This document shows, piece by piece, positions 22,203-34,961 of a stretch of 64,000 bases of DNA; position 1 is the stretch's first letter; each line of letters opens with the position of its first letter. Where the stretch lies: positions 372,001-436,000 of the forward strand of contig MBPM02000053.1 of assembly GCA_001695595.3 (NCBI GenBank), in the 5' to 3' direction. The stretch comes from Plasmopara viticola. Its lineage: Eukaryota; Oomycota; Peronosporomycetes; Peronosporales; Peronosporaceae. Made by a program: the position numbers and the translations under genes. The notes below the pieces were generated by a model. That model had not been told where the DNA came from. It made no database searches and saw only the letters and a list, made by a program, of their open reading frames with translations.

Positions 22203-22820
22203 GCCCAGGCTGATGAGCCTGCAGGAAAAAAGTCTACGAAGCCAATGGTAGTGTCGATATGTGCGTCAAATTTGAAACTTTACTCTGCATTTCTTCCAGG
22301 ATTGCATCACCAATAAGATTTTTTTAGCATTTGAAGTTTTGATGGGATATGGATTTTTTTAATCAAAACAATCTTATGATGCATTTTCGATGGGGTTTTA
22401 GCGTGTGCTCGAATGTAGCGCCAGGTTGCCTACCACTATATAGACTGCTTTTTAGTCACCACGACCAAATACAACTTCTATTGCCTGAATGGGCACTATC
22501 GTTTGCCACGTCTATAACGACGTGAAAGACGCTACGTAAAAGGTTCAGGCCATAAATGGAATAATGCCTGCAGTTGAACTTTAAGGATGGGATAGGTAAG
22601 ATTGACCTGACAAACAATTATTTTTTCTCTGATTTGCACTATTGTGCTGCTTCGTACAATTTTTACACGCATCCTCCCAACAAGGATTCGTGTGACCTCG
22701 TCGAACTTGGCTTGCTAAGCTCACGTTGATAGGTTATCTTTTCGAACTCTTTTCAAGATAGATAAGTGCAATGTACGATCTTCCTGTCGATCCAATAATA
22801 AAACTTCAAGTATATGCTTG
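21380..22820 (+). repeat. Right arm of a 1.5 kb inverted repeat
   Basis: The partner of 17270-18770. Similarity includes the whole mature lyase coding region and about 600 bases of 3' flank, fading after the CTGTCGATCC string near 22790. Confidence 0.85.
22138..22225 (+). repeat. Coding minisatellite, three 33-bp units, PL3 copy 3
   Basis: Units begin (CCAGG) at 22139, 22172 and 22205, an exact 33-base period. The first two are translated as QAEEPAGKS and QAEKPAGKN. The TAG stop at 22200-22202 removes the third unit from the protein. Confidence 0.8.
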
Positions 22821-23639
22821 CTGCATTCTAGACAGGTGAGGGCTGCCGAACGAAACATTCTTGTGTAAGACAAGGACTTACTTGCCGTGAAGTACGCACC
22901 TGTAGAGCTTCGAATGCCCAGTCGGACCTGGCTTCTGACTAATGAATTCATCAGGCATCCAACGAGAATTTCGATCTAAAATCTTTTGTGTGATTTTTCA
23001 GGGCAGATGGAAGTACCAGATTCGAATATTTAACCTTTCGTCAGCAATTGTAATTGTGTTTTCACGAGTGGTAAGACAGTTCGCTACACTACACGGTGAA
23101 TGCGGCAGATCCAGCGTTAGCCATTGTTTAACACGACGAAGACCTGGAATACGGTATATTTCTGAATGCACACAATCGTTTAATTGGTCTCAGGTCGAGA
23201 GTAGAAAATCTTCTCGATGTCCAAAGCAAATTAATGGCCACACATGCACAACTGAGTAGCCAAAAATGAGAGAAACTGCGAAACTGCCGGAGAGTCAAAC
23301 CTGTGGTTCACACATCAGCTCTTTAACAGAGACTACTGGCGGATTGTTGAAAGTCCACAAGCCCTGACTTTGTATTTGTCTTTCCGGATGCTAAGCGCAA
23401 CGCTAGCTTGCAGTGTTTGTGTGTTGCCAAAGCAAGATGATGCGTTTATACTTGTACTAACAAGTACATTATAAGAGTTAGTAGTAAGCTGCCTTCAAAA
23501 ACAGTACCTGTACTTTCAACTTCTGGACATGTCGGATGAATATCCGCGATTTAAAGTATAACGAGATTTCTCGATCTTAGTGTGTACTACGCTGCTCGCG
23601 GTATTACAAAGGCTCATGAATAATGATGCTTGTTACCGA
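22821..23639. other. Intergenic DNA, nothing recognised
   Basis: Contains a 105-codon plus-strand frame (22942-23259) without a recognisable domain. No repeat or RNA gene was identified. Confidence 0.4.
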
Positions 23640-24965
23640 GAAACTAATCGAAAAACAGTCTGTCAAGTGTTTGATGCATACAGCACAAACTTTACAGAAT
23701 GCTAATTACTTTGGCGGCTTATTGATAATCCAATTGACTCTTAGAAGTGGTTTGACAAAAAGGGGCAACCGTGTACACTACGCAGTATACGCGCTGAGGT
23801 GCCACAACCATGGACCAATAATTATCTAAGGTCGAGTTTGCATTTGACAATGCTGTTCACATATACATAGGCTTTACACCCTTCAATGTAAATAACCAGA
23901 GGGACCTTAAAGCTTCGCTGACGCTTTGGATCGCGGGAACTTCTAAGACAAGGGTAGAAAGATGAGAAAAATATGTAATCCCTCGTCTCTAATGCTTGAA
24001 CAATTTTCCAACAAAAACAGCTATCGGACTGTGTAAAAAGTCGGTTCAGCATGATTAGCAGGGCAAGGGATGCACCCGCCAAAGAAAGAATGAGTAATCT
24101 GACAATCATGGAAAGAAAAATTCACTTTTTCTGTAAAATGTAATTTTAGTGGTGAAAGATAAAGCTTTCAAGCAAAACTGAACATTGTTGCAGCAGGCAT
24201 TTCGCGATCTGAAAAAGTATGGACCAGCTTTCCTTCGAGAGAGGTGTCGACGCACATAATCGCATATGTGATGCGTCTTTGAGATACATTTCGATTACCG
24301 AGATATAGAGCCTTATACAATTCCACCACCTACTTGTCCTTATTGAGAAAATGTAAAAAGTTGTAGACGTAGTGCCTATAAACACCACCAAGCTAGCTAT
24401 TATAGTGGAAGGCCGCGTATTCAGAGAACTGTGCGCTCTGCATGGCAGCTGAAGTCTAGCGCTCACTTGAAAGAAAGGCAACTTCTCGTAGCGATTTGGA
24501 GACTTCACGCTGACGCACGCGATGGTCGATCCGATATTGAAGCTCAACGATTACATTATCAGAGGAGTATATCCCCACCTAACTTGGTAATCCCGGAAAC
24601 TTACGGCTTGTTCGACCGAATACAGAAGCGATTTTAAGCTTGTACATCCGATCGTGCAAGATGTGATGTACCTCATAAAAATACACAATAAAAAGGTAGA
24701 AGCGGCACTATATAGCGCTCCTTAACCTTCAGATATGTCGCACTTCCAATTGCAGTACGCTGTGACGTCGTGACACGGTTCACAAACTTACTGAAGCCGT
24801 TAAAATGGCTTCTGGAAAAGTCTTGAAGGCGGTTGCATTGGATACTTTGTAAGCAAGGCGCATCTTTTCGGCACAATTAAGGCTTTAGTGGGAATGACCT
24901 GATAGCCGCGTTCGGCACAGTCGCTCCCACCACCTGGCTTGGCATTATGCAAGATGAGGCAAGAA
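23640..24965. repeat. Dispersed element of about 1.25 kb, copy b
   Basis: Second copy of the element at 470-1740. A 70-base block at 23752-23823 aligns with 479-550 (both contain ACAAAAAG, then TACACTACG and AGTAT). The blocks at 24400-24590 and 24905-24960 align with 1110-1300 and 1670-1730. Minus-strand frames in both copies share the pattern SF.IGST.ACVSV, which may be residual coding or simply follow from nucleotide similarity. Confidence 0.5.
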
Positions 24966-25078
24966 AAGTCTCTAAGTAAATAATATTACAGCCTTACGCT
25001 TGTGATATATTTCGTAAATTGTGATTAGTTTTTGGGCTAATTTAATGTAAAGATTTCCCAATTGAGCCTTAGTAGTGA

Positions 25079-25145
25079 CAGTGCCGGAAAGTAATAAAAG
25101 CTATCTCCAGACTGAGCGGATAGCTTTTGATACTTTCCGGCACTG
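25079..25145. repeat. Imperfect hairpin, 27-bp arms, 13-base loop
   Basis: The left arm 25079-25105 (starting CAGTGCCGGAAAGTA) pairs with the right arm 25119-25145 (ending TACTTTCCGGCACTG), with two mismatched positions. The whole structure is 67 bases. It could be a tiny MITE-like element, back-to-back transposon ends or a foldback transcript source. No clear target-site duplication flanks it. Confidence 0.8.
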
Positions 25146-26424
25146 AGCAGAAGAGAGGCTTTGATGCGACGCTTAAAGCACGCGTACGGCTAACGCAAGC
25201 TTACGCTAAAACAGTAACGAATTGAATCAAGTTGTTTATTTTCATTTATCACGCGGTTCTATACCTCGATTAAGATGGATATCGGTTATGTTCATGTCAA
25301 GATTAGCCTAAAACTTTACCTGTTACTAGATTTCTGCGTGTGACTCAGGAACATTCATAACAGAGCTCGAAAGAGCCGACATCTTATGGTCGTTTAGCGA
25401 GAGGATGAATGCAATTCCTTATCACTTTTAAAGAAGCGGTTTTAAACACAAAATGAAGGTGTTAAGTACACGGAATGAATACTGCATCCTGAAGGATTGT
25501 TCGAAGTCTTCGTCTATATTAATAGGAAGTGGTCTAATTCACTTTTGGTACTACAACCTAATAGCTGTGTATGGCATGAATTCGATTTGGCTTTAGAAAC
25601 AACAGTTGCGTGAAATGACAGTAGTCTATAAGATATTATAGTGTGACGCTAGTAAGAATTCATTTGTGGGTGGCAATGGCTTAGGAGAGTACGCACTCTC
25701 CTTCACAACGGCTTTTTGTGTCAGAAAGTGAAATCGCATGTGGCGCATCGTGCTGCCTATTTAATGCTATATGTGGACACAAATGCTTTTGCTTATAAAT
25801 AATACACTGCAATAAAACGTGTGGGGTGTATTGTGTAAATCGCATTCAAGCTTTTTCGACAAATACTTATATTTACTAATGCAACATATCATTGACCGCA
25901 GTCAGCACTCCGAGCAATATAGCCAAACATGCCTTTAGAGCTATCGGTTGCGCCCTCAATGCATTTTTGTCTGTTTCGCCTCCCACGATGAAAGAAAAAC
26001 TTCGATGACTTTTTATCTATAGTCATGCAGATCACAAAAAGACCGACTTAAATGTCCATTTGCGAGAAAACTCTAGCGCATGTTTATAAATAAAAATTAC
26101 ACTTACGCAGATAATTGTATCTTCAGAGCAGAACATTTTTTTTAAATTTTATTGTAAAGTTCGGTTTTCGGACAGACCTTGCTAAGGCCAACAAAATGGC
26201 TACTTCTCTTAAGCTAAAAGAACGTTAGGAAGCAGCTGAGTGTGATCAATGTACTTACACTAAGGTTATACAAATTACGATGATGTCGCTTGGCCACTGT
26301 CTGACACTCATAAATCAAGCATGCAATTGGAGGGTAAGACAAACACTAAAGGCATTTCACAAAGCTAAGGAAAGTCTGCGGTGCTTGTCCTGATCCTGCC
26401 GTACCGCTCATTTATGTCAAGATT

Positions 26425-26622
26425 TTGCCATCGGCCGCGCTGTTTCGAGCAAACATCAAGGCGTTGCGACGCACCAGAAACTATGCTCGCTATACCTATC
26501 GCAGATTGGCCAAGTTGACCTTCTATTTTTTGGAGGTAAACCTATTGGTGAAGTATAAGCCACGAAAACAGAAGGATATGACTAATCTTTTATGCGTCGT
26601 CCATAACTTACGTCAGAAATGA
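26425..26622 (+). pseudogene. Gypsy RNase H tail remnant
   Basis: The plus-strand frame contains RRLAKLTFYFLEVNLLVKYK followed by PRKQKDMTNLL. This matches the Gypsy RNase H end (SRRLARW..FL.EFDF.V.YKPGK.N..ADALSR). The integrase remnant starting at 27023 lies about 400 bases downstream on the same strand, the expected order. Confidence 0.6.
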
Positions 26623-27022
26623 GCTTTTGTACGAACTGGATCTAGTCGTGGTGAAATGTCCTGAGCTAAGGTTTGCTAAAGGCTTTAGATTATAGTGCTT
26701 ATAAACACTTGAGTATGGGATCATCGGAGCAGTTAAGCACGAGTTTGCGTCAGCTTCTTAAGAAAGCTGGGCTAGTTTATCGAAGCTTTGTTTAAGAGGA
26801 CTTTCCATTTCTCACAATGACAACCAATTATTGTATTTTTGACACAACTTTTGGCGGAATTCTTGGTCGATATTTAACGTAAAGCAGCAGCCCAAAGCAT
26901 ATATATGCGTCTGCATATATGTGCACACATGAGAGGTGCCGAAATAGTTAAGATTTTAAGCTAAAACGGCTACATCATTGACAAGCTTGCTGGTGCCATT
27001 GCGCGGCTGACAGTCCCTAAAT

Positions 27023-27330
27023 ATGGGTCAATTGTTTGTCACTACGAAGAATCGGCGGCAACACAAATATTTAGTCTTTGCTGATCGATTGGAAAATACT
27101 GATCGCTTAGCCGCACACATTTGCGGCGTCGAATGGGCAACGCTGTTCCTCGACTGTATCTTTAGACGACATGAAATCTCACAGTCATTTTTTTCGGACC
27201 ACGATTCTCGTCTCTCGACCTCTCTCAATAGAGTACTTCTAGGGTGCTTAAATTCATACTGAACATATTCACATTGCCCAATCGAGACACCGATAGCCAA
27301 ACAGTGGGAGGAATATACGCCGTTAAAAAT
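27023..27330 (+). pseudogene. Ty3/Gypsy integrase remnant
   Basis: The frame reads VFADRLENTDRLAAH, then ATLFLDCIFRRHEISQSFFS and DHDSRLS (family form: VFVDRLSKM.HLAA, A.LFLD.VFR.HGLP..IVSDRDPRF). A shifted frame then carries PNRDTDSQTV (family form: HPETDGQTERV). Later sequence to about 27550 contains stops in all frames. It belongs to the same dead element as 26425-26622. Confidence 0.75.
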
Positions 27331-27559
27331 GAATTTTGCTGTGTGCGTAGATACACTAAGGCATTCGTGAAGCATACTCGCACGCATTGTGTTTTCGCTG
27401 CAATTTTTTGTTCATGCCTCGATATGCTACATGCTATTCTATGTGAGGTTGTCATGCTTCGTGCTCTGTTAACATCACCACGTTGCAGCTTAGGCTCAAT
27501 GACAAAGAAATTGCCGGGCGGCATGTTGATATCAGCCCTTTCATAATGCGTAAAGATCG

Positions 27560-28840
27560 TGAAAATTTTCTGTCTAGAGAACTCAATGTCTTAATCGCGT
27601 GTGCGATGAAAAAGCTAATCGTTACTATAACTAGAAATAGTGTTTGACTCAAATAGATGAAAAAACCAAGACGAGACTCAAATTTAAAAATTTGTTCTTA
27701 TGCAATACCCACAAATGCAACGACGCTTTTTTTAGAACTTAGTTTCACCTCGCTATATTGGGCCACTCAAGATCTGAATGATGCTAAGCGCATACGCCTT
27801 ACGTCTCCATAAAGGATGTGAGCACATTCAGTATATTATGTAGGCTTACTCATGACCCGGGTCAGGTGAGCGCGGAAGGTTTGGTCTCAGAACATACACA
27901 GACACAGTTGCAAGATGTCGACCACCACATACTGGCCTAAATACGGAGTTCCATAGGCGACTTGCTCGCTGGTCAAATGCAACTACGGGCTCGAGGCTCG
28001 AGAGCTGGTTCGACAAAACCTGAAGATCCCAAACCTAATGTGTGTCTTGGCAAGGAAATCTTAGCTCTTCAAGTTCGCTGACCCCAGACTGCATCTATCC
28101 GACACCGTTCACAAGTGATTTTCAAGAAAAGCGGACGTAGTGTGCTATATGATGCTGGGACATCGTAGTTCTCCAATTCTCCTCAGTGAAAATACGAGCT
28201 CCACTAGCACATAAAGTGCTTTCTCACGCAATAACAGTGCCAAAATAAACATAGTATTTTGTGAAGCGGGGGGATGACCTCACTGCGAGAACTCAGAGAC
28301 GGAGTCATAGACTTTTTTGACAAGATTAATCTAGCGTTGGAGACGCTTTAATAGATTAAAAATCAGAAACATAAAAAAATTCATTTTTCGCCACTAGGCT
28401 TGTAGACAAGCAGAGCTCCTCTCAAATTCCGTGTCAATTGCTAAGGAGACAGTTTCAACAAAAATATGAGGTTGCGGACCATAAGTCGCTAGACTGCACT
28501 TAACTAATAGTCGACAATCATTCGTAAGCCGAACGAAGTTGTACTATCGACTTCGCCGAAGCGTTTTGAAGATTCAGAAAAAAAAGTGTACAATGCGTGA
28601 AGGATTTTTGTCATATATGATGGCTTTTGAGGTGAGTAGCAACGACATGAATCGCCATACCGAAACCAAATTCCGGCTATTTAGCCGCCAACAGGTACAG
28701 TAAGTCGCATAAAATTTTTAAAGGAATATTACCCTGGCTCCTTTATCTGCGTACACCGCTTTTTGATACGACCTGATCACCAATATTACAATCCCCACGG
28801 TACCCAGCGTACCTTTAGAGCCAGCTCATCAAGCACTAGC
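27560..28840. other. Intergenic DNA, nothing recognised
   Basis: AT-rich, with short frames only. Confidence 0.4.
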
Positions 28841-28919
28841 TGGTAATTTGTCAGCGGATGCAAAACTAAGCTTTTTTTTATCTGCGACTTTACATCGTGA
28901 TCTTGCATCCCATCAAGGT

Positions 28920-29480
28920 TTATGGCAGATGATGTTTGCTCATCGGACCCACATTGATCAAAAAGCGGGAACGAAGTGCATGGGGGGGCGCAAATGTTTT
29001 GACCGCTTGTGTTACGCGATGCGTGACGCACGCGATTGCAAGTATGTGGCTCAGGTAGGCACGGGGTCTGCTAGGTACTACACGGCTAATTGATACGAGC
29101 TGCAGGCTTACGAGCCGGCTCAAACTTTGTCGGAGAAAGCACTCAATCTGTTTACCCTCTGTTAAAAATTTGGAGGGCTCTAGTCGACCATAAATAGTTT
29201 TGTTGACTTGAAGTAGAGGTTTCCCGCCGCAAGCGAGTTGAGGTTTTGATACAAGCGGCCGAATTGTCATATAACTGTGTAGTGTACCGATGTCTTGATG
29301 TTTTGTAGCAGTTGAACAATTTGAGGTTGATTTGTTTTTGATTATATGATTTATATCCGAACCCGGCGATGCATCAATCGCAGACGACATGGCATATAGT
29401 CTCTTTATTGAATTCAGATTATGGCTTATGATTATTCTTTTGTCGTATGGGCTTTTTTTAAGCAGCACAAGCCACAACAT
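28920..29480 (-). other. 186-codon open frame overlapping a dispersed repeat
   Basis: This is the longest unassigned frame outside the host genes and starts at a true ATG. No signal peptide, membrane segment or known domain is evident. A stretch KPLLQVNKTIYG recalls the Copia RT motif LNK.LYGLKQ but does not continue as expected. Most of the frame lies within repeat copy 29100-29600, whose counterpart at 8280-8760 is full of stops. It is therefore more likely transposon debris than a gene. Confidence 0.25.
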
Positions 29481-29600
29481 TGATGCCTGCTAAGCAAAAA
29501 GTGATATTTACAGACAGAAAGTTTTAAGAATTTTTCGACCGTCTTGATGAGGGATCGTAGAACAAGCTTGGTGGGTGTCACACATTGTGTGACATGAGTC
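29100..29600. repeat. Dispersed repeat of about 0.5 kb, copy 2
   Basis: The direct-orientation partner of 8280-8760, aligned from GGAGAAAGCA at the left to GTCTTGATGAGGG and the following GTAGAACAA at the right. Confidence 0.45.
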
Positions 29601-30719
29601 ACGAGATGTTCCAAAGTCAGTTCTTGGTACTGAAACAAATACAGAAAAAATATACATGGATAGCAATCACCATATTAGTTTAACGTACAACGAATGGTAG
29701 TAACTGCAGTATATTAATCTGAAGAGGTTTTCGATAAAGCTAGAGAACCTGTAGTTCATGTTTGGCGATATATGAGTTTTATTCAGTGTGGTATTAAGAC
29801 AACTTTTTAACGATCTGCAAACAGACATAATCATAAAGTGAAAGGTGAAGAACTGAATCAAGGCTTTTAGCAAAAAGTTGCGAAAGTCCTTCATATTGTC
29901 GGTTGGTGAATATGTACTTATTACTCGTCGCAAAACTTAAGTGCTCATCAGTGATCACGTATGGTGGACACATTTCGCTTCATAAGAACATTTTTTATGT
30001 GCGAAGTCAAGAAAGGTCGATTCCATATGCCGAACTTGACCTTGCCAAAATCAAAACATTTGTTGTGTTGTCTGTGATGCGTCCTTTCTTTGGCGCTACA
30101 TAGATGCTGAGATCAAATTATTGCACTCGACTTGGCAGCTCAAAGTTACCATGTAGAGCCACATTGCTTTCGACAAAGTGCTTTTTGCGATAAAGTGTGA
30201 TTTGTCCATTTCAAGGCTCATTGTCAAGACTTTACACTCTTTGTGACCTATATAGACGTACGGCGCCATGTGCCTTAACGCAGTTCTTTCACAACTTGTA
30301 AGAATTGACCAGATGACAACTTCCCATCACAAAGAGTAAGTTCAAGGCAAATTACAAGTTTGAAAAGCTGCATGTTCTGATGCCGTGTGTTATCGCCCTG
30401 ACGATGAACAAGTTTTTTTTCTCAGCTGCGACCTCGTCTGCGTCGAATGTTCTTCGACACATGCGTAATGTCACATGAGCTAAACTCCGAGAAGGCGCTA
30501 CAGGCAATCACTGAAAGGTCCGATCTCAAAGTTGTGGGCGCGATTAAGTGAAAGGTAATATCATTTTTATTAAATGTTAAATTGTAGTATACTGACATTA
30601 ACCGAGATGACCTCCCATGTTCCTTGATCTATCGTATCGTGTTTAAGTTGATGTAACTTCTTTGAGGCTCACGATACATCGCTTTGCAGTCGTCACGACC
30701 AAGATTATACCTATGGCTT

Positions 30720-31020
30720 GGTAAGCGCCGGCCAAAACTATATAAGATTGTCTGCCCCAACTGCAACATCAAAACAGCAGCGCTGCTCCTCGTCTGTATG
30801 TTACGATGATATAACATCATCCCTGGCATCATTTGCCACCCCCAATATGCGGCTTCTTGCTGGAAAATATATTCAAGGTGCTTGAATTCATGCTGGACAT
30901 GCACTTTGTCAGACCACCAGTTAGACAGAGTAAGCAAATCACGTAGTCTAAGACATACCGCGCAGTGTGGTACGCTAAGGTGTTGGACAGCACGCTCCTA
31001 TTCGTTGACGTTTTATTGAG
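30720..31020 (+). pseudogene. Ty3/Gypsy integrase remnant
   Basis: Plus-strand translation with shifts gives SAALLL, then a run like HPQYAASCWK (family form: DPRFTA.FWK), IFKVLEFMLDM (family form: VFKVLGT.LDM) and SDHQLDRV (family form: SDHPQTDGQTERV). It is similar to the minus-strand remnant at 6570-6866, so both may derive from one family. No intact frame. Confidence 0.55.
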
Positions 31021-34000
31021 CAATACTATTCGTCCTTAAATTGGTTACACAACATTAAATATAAGTATTGTAGCTAGCCCTTGCTCTTCAATGATGTCAC
31101 GCCATTACATTGAAGACCAGGGTTCGATGGCATTATTATTGCCGAGAGACTTGCTGAGATTGTTTCTCCTGCAACGCGTATACAACTCGAAATTTAATAC
31201 GCATACGGTAAAAATGTTGAAAGGTAAAAAAAAACAATAGGAGGATCCAAGCAGCATTAACGACAAGACTAAATTCGATTTGGAAACTTTAAGAGCTTAA
31301 AGCATGCATATACGTAACGCCCTTACTGCCTTCTTTGAACACAGTTGCGCCTTCGCTTTACTGGACGATTAAGCTCATTGTTGGAAGAAACTCGGCGCAT
31401 GCGCTTGCGAGCTTTTCACGTACATCAGCTCGACAAAATCCTTCATTGGTTTGCGTAGCACTCCAAGTAGGGTCTCACCAACACTGCCTCGGCTTAAAAA
31501 GACAACCGTATAATGATCGGCATGCAGCAAACTTTGCTTCTGACGAACAATCATCAGTAGCGTTTTGCCATTTGATGTTTTAAATTTCCATCCTCAATGA
31601 ATGGACAATTATACCAATTGTCAATTCATTGACAAGCACATTGATCGATTACTTAAATTATACATTAAAAGCTCTACTACTCGGGATAAGTACATGACCC
31701 AACATCTCTCTGCTAGGAGTGTTATTAGTGGCATTCAAACTACTTGACTTTCTACCAAGCGGAGGTCCGTGGGGCTTCAGTCTTGGCATGCCCAGATTGG
31801 AACCGCGCATCAAAGTCGAAGACGAACCAGCGCTTGACGCTTGACGCTATAAAAACTGAGGGGCGATACATCGGAACCCACTATAATTATCGGTACAATG
31901 ATCCTCGTTTTGTCCATGAGCGAGCAGTAAATTCTCTGTCATCTCATAAAACCTCAGCATATGGCTGACTTTTTAACCGCAAAGCGTCAACAATAATTGT
32001 CCCCATGGCTTACTTAAGCTCTTCATGGTCGCCTCAACATACAGCAAAAAATGCCTGCGAGCACAAGGAGTATAGAGCTTTACATATGTGACCTTAAACG
32101 ACTCGACACAATTTAGCATGGCCCCAGGCCGCCTCTCATCTTCTGAGTGTTGCCATTTCCCGCCGGCATATCACCTTATAGCTAACCGACAGGTTTTGAT
32201 TTATGACCTTTAACATTATTGACACCGAAATCACCTGTCTTGTGTATCAGCACAGACGTCATTTATGGGGGCTAGCACGCTCGGTAAGCCGAGCTTCATT
32301 CTACCCAAGCCGTTTGGAAGCTATATATAGCAAGCTATGACACTTGTGGCCTCCACAAGAATTGTAGGGAGTACACAAAGTACGCCCACTCCGTTTAAAG
32401 TGACGATGTCTAAAGCTTCCTTTGGATACTAAGAAGGGTTATTAGTCATTTGACCCACAAGAGCTCTCAATTTTTGAACAGCGTCCATGCGGTTCTGCTT
32501 AATTTACGTATTGCAAAGAGCTATAGCTCATACAGTGCGCATAGCTGGAAGGCTATAGATAAGCGTTAACTGATGCATCGGCTGAAAAACTGCCGTTTTA
32601 ATACAGGTATTGAACGCAATTGTCCATTCGCATGCTCAACTACCGAGCCTTAAGACGACCAAAGGAACTTTGGATTGCTTCATCGACAGCAAGACAAAAA
32701 AAGGCCATGCTGACGTCTCCAATTCAGGGCAGGAAACACGACTAATTGAGATGAGTATCCCGAAATGAGAGGTGCTAAGTGTACACTGCCTTCTCGCTGA
32801 AGTCGCAGCTAGCCTGCCGACTCATGCAAGCTCATCATGACTTTTCCATTTAGCCGCAAGAGTGGGCAAATTTCGTGCAGCGACCCGATTTCACACCAGC
32901 ATTCTGATCTACTCTTAGCTTACACCCTTCTGGCTTTCGCTTCCAGCTCTCTTCAGGTGTAAAGCTCTAACAAAACTTACATGCTGATTTTTGTCAATCG
33001 TGACAACAGAAGTTGGGAAATTGGAATTTTGAGCTCAAGCTAGGACACACTTGCGATCGAAAACCGCCATTATTTTCTTACCGCGTTTTCAAGTATAACA
33101 AAATGTGTGCCAATTTTGGACCCCAATCCTCCTTCACCTAAATTTTACACATCTAAGCCCTCTCCTCCTTCTTGATGTTATAAGAATTGAGACTGCATAA
33201 CGCGGATCCGCTCGCCCTTTGATCATTTACCATCATGCCTACTTTGCTGTATCTTCATCAATGCAGAGTACAGATCATCATCGTGCGCTTCTTTGCAGTA
33301 ACATTGTCATTTATCGCTTTACTGATGCGCCATGTGTAATAGTCTCGCGACTCGATTGTAATTATGTGCCGTATTATGACATATGTCAAACATTTTCTGA
33401 ACTCGCCATGACGTTGCTATATTAAATTCGTAGCCTACATTTTCGGTGCTTGGTTCAAAATTTGTGTCATTTGTTTGTCTGGTGTGTAAGCTTGAGACCA
33501 AAAAAATCTCGTAACGTCTTATCTCTACCTCGGAAAGCATTTAATATCTATAAGGAAATCAAAAATGAACCCATATCATCACTTACCTAAAAGCGCTTCA
33601 CTGACTTCAAATCGGCGAAGGCGACAATCCATACCAAGACTTCTGTATCTGCATTGTAAGATCATGGCAAAGACGAACGATTCAGTACAATATGCTAAAA
33701 GCTATATATTGCTCAAAAACTTATTTTGGAAGTCAGGGCGACATGTCTCTGTATTACAGCCGACACATTGCTTCGTACACTTCTTAGGCGTACATCAAAA
33801 TTTCTTTGAATGCTTTTCTGATATTTACCTGTCGAATTTGCGTAATAGTGATTGTTGCAGGTCATCAAGAACCTCTGCTTATATCACCTAATCCAGCATG
33901 TCGTCAAATCTCTTTAGACACAAAGATAAGAATAAAATACGGGAACGAAGTGTGGTCCATGCACTTTGAGAAACCGCTCGTTTGGTAGCTCACGCTGTGC

Positions 34001-34764
34001 TACGCACACGCTTGCGATTGTATAAAGCGACCGAAGTCCATGTCAATGAGGCAGAGTAAATCATCCAATCCTGAAATAGAGTATTAGCCTATGATAGAAA
34101 GTACTAGAATTCGATTTTTCACAGAACAAGTGCAAAACTATCGAACACTCATTTGTGCATCATTCTGACACAAAAGTCAAATCCCAAAGAAACGTTTTTG
34201 TCAATGGCTCCTACGAGTGAGTTGCATATCGTTGGCCGCGGTTTGCACACCAAATGGTACATCTGTGAGCTATTAATTATAATTCAAATAGTCACACCCA
34301 ATTCGACAAGATGTAAGGCGACGCAATATTAAATGCCTAATATGATCAGCAAGTAAGCAGTAGGTTTGTATGTACTGACACGATACTATAAATGTTTTTG
34401 TTTATTGTCGTACAAATCCCTTGAAGATGGACGTGGAATACTACTTTACCCGATTTTGAGAAGTATGCGTACAAAAACGATTATACTGATTAGGTCAAAT
34501 GTGTCATTGGTGCCAAAGAGATTCTCACTTTAGGGTCCTTTTCTGAAACGCATGACCTCCGCTAAAGTCAAGGGCGTTGTATATTGCCTGTTTCATTATG
34601 GTAAACTATTATAAAAGAACCAGCCATATACATGGCTGACGTAGAGAAAAAGCGAATTTTTCAAAAGTGGCAAAAGCACTGTCTAGATTTTAATTAGGGA
34701 TATAGAAATACTGATGCAAAAAAGTATTTAGGATCTCCAGTAATAGCTTTTTTGGATTCAAGTC
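31021..34764. other. Intergenic DNA, no gene recognised
   Basis: About 3.7 kb of degraded AT-rich sequence. A region near 33940-34150 is weakly similar to 28975-29200 and may be a third relative of the 0.5 kb dispersed repeat. Other frames show no domain. Confidence 0.4.
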
Positions 34765-34910
34765 TGTTAAAATTACACCGCTGAATGCATGCTGAACAGG
34801 CGGATAGCGTCACAGTATTTACAAGTACGTCACAGTTAGTAATTACATATGGTAGCCGTTCATTGGTTTAGATAAATATATTCACTTCGGTTTTTACTTT
34901 CTACTCAACA
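34765..34910 (+). repeat. 5' LTR of the Copia element
   Basis: A 146-bp segment that starts TGTTAAAATTACACCGCTGA and ends CTACTCAACA, giving TG...CA ends. Its first bases recur at 38950-38976 just after the pol stop (GTTAAAGCTACACCGCTGAA), which identifies the LTR start. Gag begins 52 bases after it. Confidence 0.7.
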
Positions 34911-34961
34911 GGTAAACAGCCACCACAAGCCTTCCTTCTCAAACAACGTTCTCGCCCAATA

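Noticed and set aside
24146..24547. 133-codon minus-strand frame as a gene
   Set aside because: It falls in the second copy of the same repeat. The similarity to the frame at 976-1293 is explained by nucleotide homology, and there is no start context or domain.
26890..26930. ATATATGC/GCATATAT palindrome
   Set aside because: Short and low complexity, so expected by chance in AT-rich DNA.
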